Assembly (NCBI RefSeq): GCF_003054245.1
Contig: NZ_QBKR01000013.1
Coordinates: 1-64,000 of the forward strand
Reading direction: 5' to 3'
Origin: Melghirimyces profundicolus
Lineage (GTDB): Bacteria; Bacillota; Bacilli; Thermoactinomycetales; DSM-45169
Length of the DNA stretch: 64,000 nucleotides
Under the pieces are notes generated by a model. The model saw nothing but the letters and a program-made list of their open reading frames with translations, was not told the DNA's origin and searched no databases. Both the position numbers and the translations under genes were made by a program. This document shows positions 60,321 to 64,000 of the stretch, in pieces (position 1 is the stretch's first letter; each line of letters begins with the position of its first letter).

Positions 60321-62210
60321 ATGAGCAAAGAAAGCAACAAGCCATCCGCGGGATTTGTACCTTATGTCTCGTCATCCAAATCCCTGCCGGAAATGACGGT
60401 AATTGCCGTCCTCCTCGGGATCGTGCTGGCGATCGTGTTCGGCGCGGCCAATGCTTACCTGGGGCTCAAAGTGGGTCTGACGGTTACCGCTTCCATCCCG
60501 GCAGCCGTGATTTCGATGGCGATTCTGCGGGGGATTTTCCGCAGGGAGTCCATCCTGGAAAACAACATTGTCCAAACCATGACCACCGCCGGTGAAGCGA
60601 TCGGCGCGGGGGCGGTTTTCACCCTGCCGGCGCTCTTCCTTTGGGATCTTCAGCCGAGCCAGGTGATGATTGCCTTCATCGTGCTGACCGGTGGATTTCT
60701 GGGTGTCTTCATGATGGTGCCGCTCCGTCGCCTGCTGATTGTGAACGAGCACCACACCTTGCCTTACCCGGAAGGCACCGCCTGCGCCGAAGTTCTGAAG
60801 TCGGGGGAAACCGGCGGACGGAATGCCCGCCTCGTCTTCTCCGGGTTTATCGTGGGCGGTCTGGTCAAAGCCCTCGGGGACGGCTGGATGCTCTTCAAGA
60901 CCGAGATTGAAACGGGAATCGGCAAATTCAAGAATGCGGTCATTGGAATGGACGTCCTTCCCTCCCTTCTGGGGGTCGGGTATATCATCGGTCCCCGGAT
61001 CGCCGGACAGATGATTGCCGGCGGGCTGCTCGCCTGGATCGTGTTCATTCCCATGATCGGGTTCTTTGGTGCCGGGACAGAACAAACCATCTTCCCGGCT
61101 GAAAAACCGATCCGCCAGTTGGATGCTTGGGGGATCTGGAAGGGGTATATCACGTATATCGGTGCCGGCGCCGTGGCCGTGGCCGGTGTGATCACCCTGA
61201 TCAAGACCCTTCCCACTCTGGTCCAATCCATTCAGGCCACCGCCCGGAGCTTCCAGGGTGACCAGCTGTCCGGCGGCCTGGAGCGGACGGATCGCGACAT
61301 CCCCTTCAAGTGGGTGCTGGTTGGCGTGCTGGCAGTGATTGCCCTGATCGCCTTCGTTCCCGTGACCAACGTCGGAATCACCGGTGCCGTTGCCATCGCC
61401 ATCTTCGGTTTTCTGTTCGTGGCCGTGGCTTCCCGGATCGTGGGTATTGTGGGAAGTTCCTCTTCACCCGTATCGGGGATGACGATTGCGACCATCCTGA
61501 TTGTGACGATGATCTTTAAGTTTACGGGTCTCTCCGGTCAGGAAGGGATGATCGCCTCCCTGACCGTCGGTGCCATTGTCTGTACGGCACTGGCCGTTGC
61601 GGGTGACATTTCCCAGGACCTGAAGACCGGTTACCTGGTCGGCGGGACTCCCTGGAAACAGCAAATTGCCATGATGATCGGCGTGGTGGCTTCCGGTCTC
61701 TTGATCGGATTTGTGCTGGTGGTTCTCGATGCTTCCTTTGAAATGGGTTCGAGAGACCTGCCCGCTCCAAAAGGGGTTCTGATGAAAATCATCATTGAAG
61801 GTCTGATGGCCGGAAACCTGCCCTGGGATCTGATCTTCCTGGGCGCGGCCACCGCTGTGGTCATCGAATTTTTGGGTCTGAATTCCCTGGTGGTGGCCGT
61901 GGGTCTGTACCTGCCGGTCCACATCAGTGCTCCTGTGATGATCGGTGGGGTTGTGCGTTGGTTGATCGACCGATTCACCAAAGAGGACCTCGTGCGAAAA
62001 GCGCGTCAGAACACCGGAACCCTCTTTGCCTCCGGTTTGATCGCGGGTGAGTCCCTGGTGGGCGTGATTATCGCCGCTCTCATCTTCTTCGGAATCATGG
62101 GCGGGGATGCTCCGGTTATGATCGAAAACAATCTGGTTTCCTTGAGCGTCTTCCTTGCCGTCACGGTGCTCTTGTGGGCGGTTTCCCGCCGGGGCAAAGC
62201 TGAGGTTTGA
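60321..62210 (+). CDS. OPT family oligopeptide transporter
   Basis: A 629-residue transporter with about fifteen membrane helices. The N-terminal core FGAANAYLGLKVGLTVTASI is typical of the prokaryotic OPT family, with further motifs LPYPEGTACAEVLKSG and DGWMLFK. Members move small peptides or peptide-metal (iron-chelate) compounds across the membrane. ATG 60321 follows AAGAAGGGGTAGG. A PqqD-like gene follows by 12 bases. Confidence 0.92.
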   Translation: MSKESNKPSAGFVPYVSSSKSLPEMTVIAVLLGIVLAIVFGAANAYLGLKVGLTVTASIPAAVISMAILRGIFRRESILENNIVQTMTTAGEAIGAGAVFTLPALFLWDLQPSQVMIAFIVLTGGFLGVFMMVPLRRLLIVNEHHTLPYPEGTACAEVLKSGETGGRNARLVFSGFIVGGLVKALGDGWMLFKTEIETGIGKFKNAVIGMDVLPSLLGVGYIIGPRIAGQMIAGGLLAWIVFIPMIGFFGAGTEQTIFPAEKPIRQLDAWGIWKGYITYIGAGAVAVAGVITLIKTLPTLVQSIQATARSFQGDQLSGGLERTDRDIPFKWVLVGVLAVIALIAFVPVTNVGITGAVAIAIFGFLFVAVASRIVGIVGSSSSPVSGMTIATILIVTMIFKFTGLSGQEGMIASLTVGAIVCTALAVAGDISQDLKTGYLVGGTPWKQQIAMMIGVVASGLLIGFVLVVLDASFEMGSRDLPAPKGVLMKIIIEGLMAGNLPWDLIFLGAATAVVIEFLGLNSLVVAVGLYLPVHISAPVMIGGVVRWLIDRFTKEDLVRKARQNTGTLFASGLIAGESLVGVIIAALIFFGIMGGDAPVMIENNLVSLSVFLAVTVLLWAVSRRGKAEV

Positions 62211-62222
62211 CCCGGGAAATTC

Positions 62223-62612
62223 ATGGACGGTGCAACGATGTTCAGGCGCCATAAAATACGGAAGAACCTGTTGGAGATGAAGCCGCTCCTGAAGGAGCAA
62301 TATAAACTGGAACCCCGGGACTCGGCGGAGTCCGGCTTCCCGCTGTACGAGCTGGTGATTCCCCGGGACAGCTGGCTGGAACGGCTGTCGGTCCGATATC
62401 TCGGGCAACCGGAGACGATCAAGGTGAAGCTGGACCGTCTGGGAAGTTATGTGTTGTCCCATTGTCGGGGGGAGCTGACGGTGGAAGAGATCTCAGACAA
62501 ACTGTCGGAAACTTTCGGGGAAGAAGCGGAACCCGTCTTGCCCCGGCTGGTGAAGTATCTCGAAATCGTGGAAACCAACGGGTGGATCCGGATGATTCCG
62601 GACCCATCATGA
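62223..62612 (+). CDS. PqqD-family peptide-binding-like protein
   Basis: A 129-residue protein with a PqqD-type winged helix fold in its C-terminal half: VKLDRLGSYVLSHCRGELTV, EEISDKLSETFGEE and VLPRLVKYLEIVETNGWIR. PqqD-family proteins bind peptide precursors for radical SAM enzymes. No such enzyme is visible here. ATG 62223 has a weak site, ATG 62238 is an alternative. It is adjacent to the OPT gene, so peptide uptake and peptide binding may be linked (inference). Confidence 0.72.
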   Translation: MDGATMFRRHKIRKNLLEMKPLLKEQYKLEPRDSAESGFPLYELVIPRDSWLERLSVRYLGQPETIKVKLDRLGSYVLSHCRGELTVEEISDKLSETFGEEAEPVLPRLVKYLEIVETNGWIRMIPDPS

Positions 62613-62616
62613 TGTT

Positions 62617-62656
62617 GAAAAATCCCCGCACCGGCAAAGGTGCGGGGATTTTTTTG
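62617..62656. terminator. Bidirectional terminator
   Basis: AAAAATCCCCGCAC and GTGCGGGGATTTTTT pair around CGGCAAAG; convergent genes lie on either side. Confidence 0.88.
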
Positions 62657-62663
62657 ACATGTT

Positions 62664-63074
62664 TCAAAGAAAGGAGAGCAACAAAAAGGAGAATGCGGTA
62701 TCCAGAGCGCCCGCGCCGAAACAGACGGCCGCCAGCCAGGCTCTGATCTTCTCCCGGCGTTTTTCGGCCGCTTCGCTGCCGGATCCGTCCAAGGGATCCT
62801 CAAATCCGTAATCTTCTTTGCGACCTCCGAACAGCCTCGAAAAAACGTTGCGGGATGGTTCGGAGTTGGCACTCAACTGTTTAAACCCTTTGACAAAAAC
62901 GCTGAAAAAACCGCCGTTCACTACCGTGTAAATCGCGGCCAGCAAAAGCAGGGTCAGGCCGATCATGAAAAGGGAATTGATCCATCCCACCCGATCCCCT
63001 CCCGAATACACGTAACAACCCGCGAGGCTGATTCCTGCCCATATCACGGACCAGAGGATGCGGCTTCTTATCAT
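62664..63074 (-). CDS. DUF3899-like membrane protein
   Basis: A 136-residue protein with two membrane helices at the start (residues about 6-22 and 33-55), then the block GGFFSVFVKGFKQL and a C-terminal helix (LAAVCFGAGALDTAFSFLLL). This layout suits the DUF3899 family of Bacillota, function unknown. ATG 63074 follows AAAGGAGGTATCC; the frame to 63116 was rejected. It lies convergent to the PqqD-type gene and divergent from the partial binding protein. Confidence 0.72.
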   Translation of the reverse strand: MIRSRILWSVIWAGISLAGCYVYSGGDRVGWINSLFMIGLTLLLLAAIYTVVNGGFFSVFVKGFKQLSANSEPSRNVFSRLFGGRKEDYGFEDPLDGSGSEAAEKRREKIRAWLAAVCFGAGALDTAFSFLLLSFL

Positions 63075-63281
63075 ATCTGGATACCTCCTTTTGCGAAGGT
63101 GCGAAAACAGGTACAATCTCGGTGAGACGAAAGCATTATACCACAGGGTTGACTTGCTTTGAAATCTTCCTATTTTTCAACAACTCTTTTCTGGAATGAA
63201 GAATTCATTTATAATTGGACAAGGTTGGATTCATTTGAAAGCGATCATGATACCCGATTTTTTCCTGAAGGAGGCAGGGTG

Positions 63282-64000
63282 TTGGCTAAAAAGCGATTGG
63301 TTCCTTTGTTGGCATTGGTATCCGCTGCAAGCCTTGTGTTGACGGCTTGCGGAGGGTTGACGACCTCCAACAGCAACGCGGAGTCCACGGTGGACAAAAA
63401 CCAGGTGCTGGACATGACGTTTCCGGCCGAACCGCCGACCTTGGACAGTGCGACCACCACAGACGTGACCTCCTTTGACGTTTTGAACAACATCATGGAA
63501 GGCCTTTACCGGCTGGACAAAGACAATCGTCCGGAGCCGGCCATTGCCAGCCGGGTGGAGATCTCCGACGACAAGAAAACCTATACGTTCCACCTGAAGG
63601 AAGCCAAGTGGAGTGACGGCAAGCCGGTGACAGCGAAGGATTTCGAGTACGCCTGGAAGCGGGCTCTCGACCCCGGGACCAAAGGGGAATATGCTTACAT
63701 TCTTTTTCCGATCAAAAACGCAGAAGAGTTTAACAGCGGCAAAGCTTCCCGGGAAGAAGTCGGGGTCAAAGCGGTGGATGATCAAACCCTCAGAGTGGAA
63801 CTGAAACAGCCGGTTCCGTATTTCCTGAGCCTGACCGCTTTTGCCACCTATCTTCCTCAGCGGAAAGACATCGTTGAAAAGAACGGATCGAAGTATGCCA
63901 CCGAACCGGACAAGATGGTGTACAACGGCCCCTTCAACCTGGAAGAATGGAAGCACGAACAAAGTATGAAGCTGAAAAAAAGCGATACTTACTGGGACCG
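63282..64000 (+). CDS. Peptide ABC transporter substrate-binding lipoprotein, OppA type (cut by window end)
   Basis: The first 239 codons of a solute-binding protein family 5 member, open at the window edge. TTG 63282 follows AAGGAGG by seven bases; the adjacent GTG at 63279 is closer. The signal MAKKRLVPLLALVSAASLVL ends with lipobox LTACGG. The following FPAEPPTLDSATTTDVTSFD, TFHLKEAKWSDGKPVTAKDF and YAYILFPIKNAEEF resemble OppA/MppA of Bacillus, closer to classical OppA than the protein at 8260. A -10-like TATAAT lies at 63210, about 70 bases before the start. Its transporter partners would lie outside the window. Confidence 0.9.
   Translation, partial: MAKKRLVPLLALVSAASLVLTACGGLTTSNSNAESTVDKNQVLDMTFPAEPPTLDSATTTDVTSFDVLNNIMEGLYRLDKDNRPEPAIASRVEISDDKKTYTFHLKEAKWSDGKPVTAKDFEYAWKRALDPGTKGEYAYILFPIKNAEEFNSGKASREEVGVKAVDDQTLRVELKQPVPYFLSLTAFATYLPQRKDIVEKNGSKYATEPDKMVYNGPFNLEEWKHEQSMKLKKSDTYWD

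Overview
The window looks like a piece of chromosome from an endospore-forming, Gram-positive member of the Bacillota. Spore-coat genes (cotJA-cotJB-cotJC, two CotF-type proteins, YutH, two YheC/YheD-type ATP-grasp proteins), a RacA-like protein, and the B. subtilis-like order lytH - lipA - yutC - yutD - ... yutE - ... yutF - ... yutG - ... yutH between 18.7 and 33.1 kb support this. The visibly G+C-rich coding sequence, strong AGGAGG-type ribosome sites and frequent TTG/GTG starts suggest a Thermoactinomycetaceae-like genome rather than Bacillus proper; that family-level placement is inference. No rRNA, tRNA, prophage, transposase or CRISPR array was found.

Layout. 0-5.4 kb: two membrane acyltransferase-3 genes, a frameshifted PAP2/vanadium-haloperoxidase-like gene and a tandem ThyX-like protein on the minus strand. 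5.6-12 kb: an oligopeptide/dipeptide ABC importer operon in the order D-F-[repeat element]-A-terminator-B-C. 12-18.7 kb: a sodium:dicarboxylate-type symporter, an MBL-fold hydrolase with a glutaredoxin-like protein, and two successive NSS transporters, each followed by its own tiny MetS-like subunit. 18.7-33.1 kb: the conserved spore/cell-wall/lipoate neighbourhood, interrupted by lineage-specific genes (FTCD_C-type protein, methyltransferase, MBL hydrolase, SDR). 33.3-42.1 kb: PspC, an isochorismatase-like hydrolase, a soluble GAF histidine kinase with its NarL-type regulator, the divergent ATP-grasp coat proteins, a macro-domain protein and the cotJ operon. 42.2-52.7 kb: RecQ, a Rieske fusion protein, a secreted M6 metalloprotease, a sigma factor fused to a long extra domain, a VOC protein and SfsA. 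52.8-64 kb: an ABC-F antibiotic-resistance-type ATPase behind a leader peptide and attenuator, a class III aminotransferase with YjiH and NhaC-type membrane proteins, an OPT peptide transporter with a PqqD-like protein, and the start of another peptide-binding lipoprotein cut by the window edge.

Peptide and amino-acid uptake is a recurring theme: an Opp system, two MetPS-type systems, an OPT transporter and a second OppA, next to secreted protease M6. The most notable items are: (1) a four-copy family of inverted-repeat-bounded elements (two of about 420-470 bp carrying an array of 53-56 bp tandem repeats, two internally deleted forms of 64 and 84 bp); (2) a complete-looking ribosome-mediated attenuation module (promoter, 37-codon leader, terminator) before the ABC-F gene; (3) an ECF-type sigma factor fused to a large non-sigma domain; (4) a Rieske domain fused to a long helical domain; (5) a duplicated ThyX-like protein with degenerate motifs; and (6) two orphan terminator-like hairpins that may end unannotated small RNAs. 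Three genes are broken by single-base frameshifts, one of them at an eight-A run; these could be real decay or sequencing errors.
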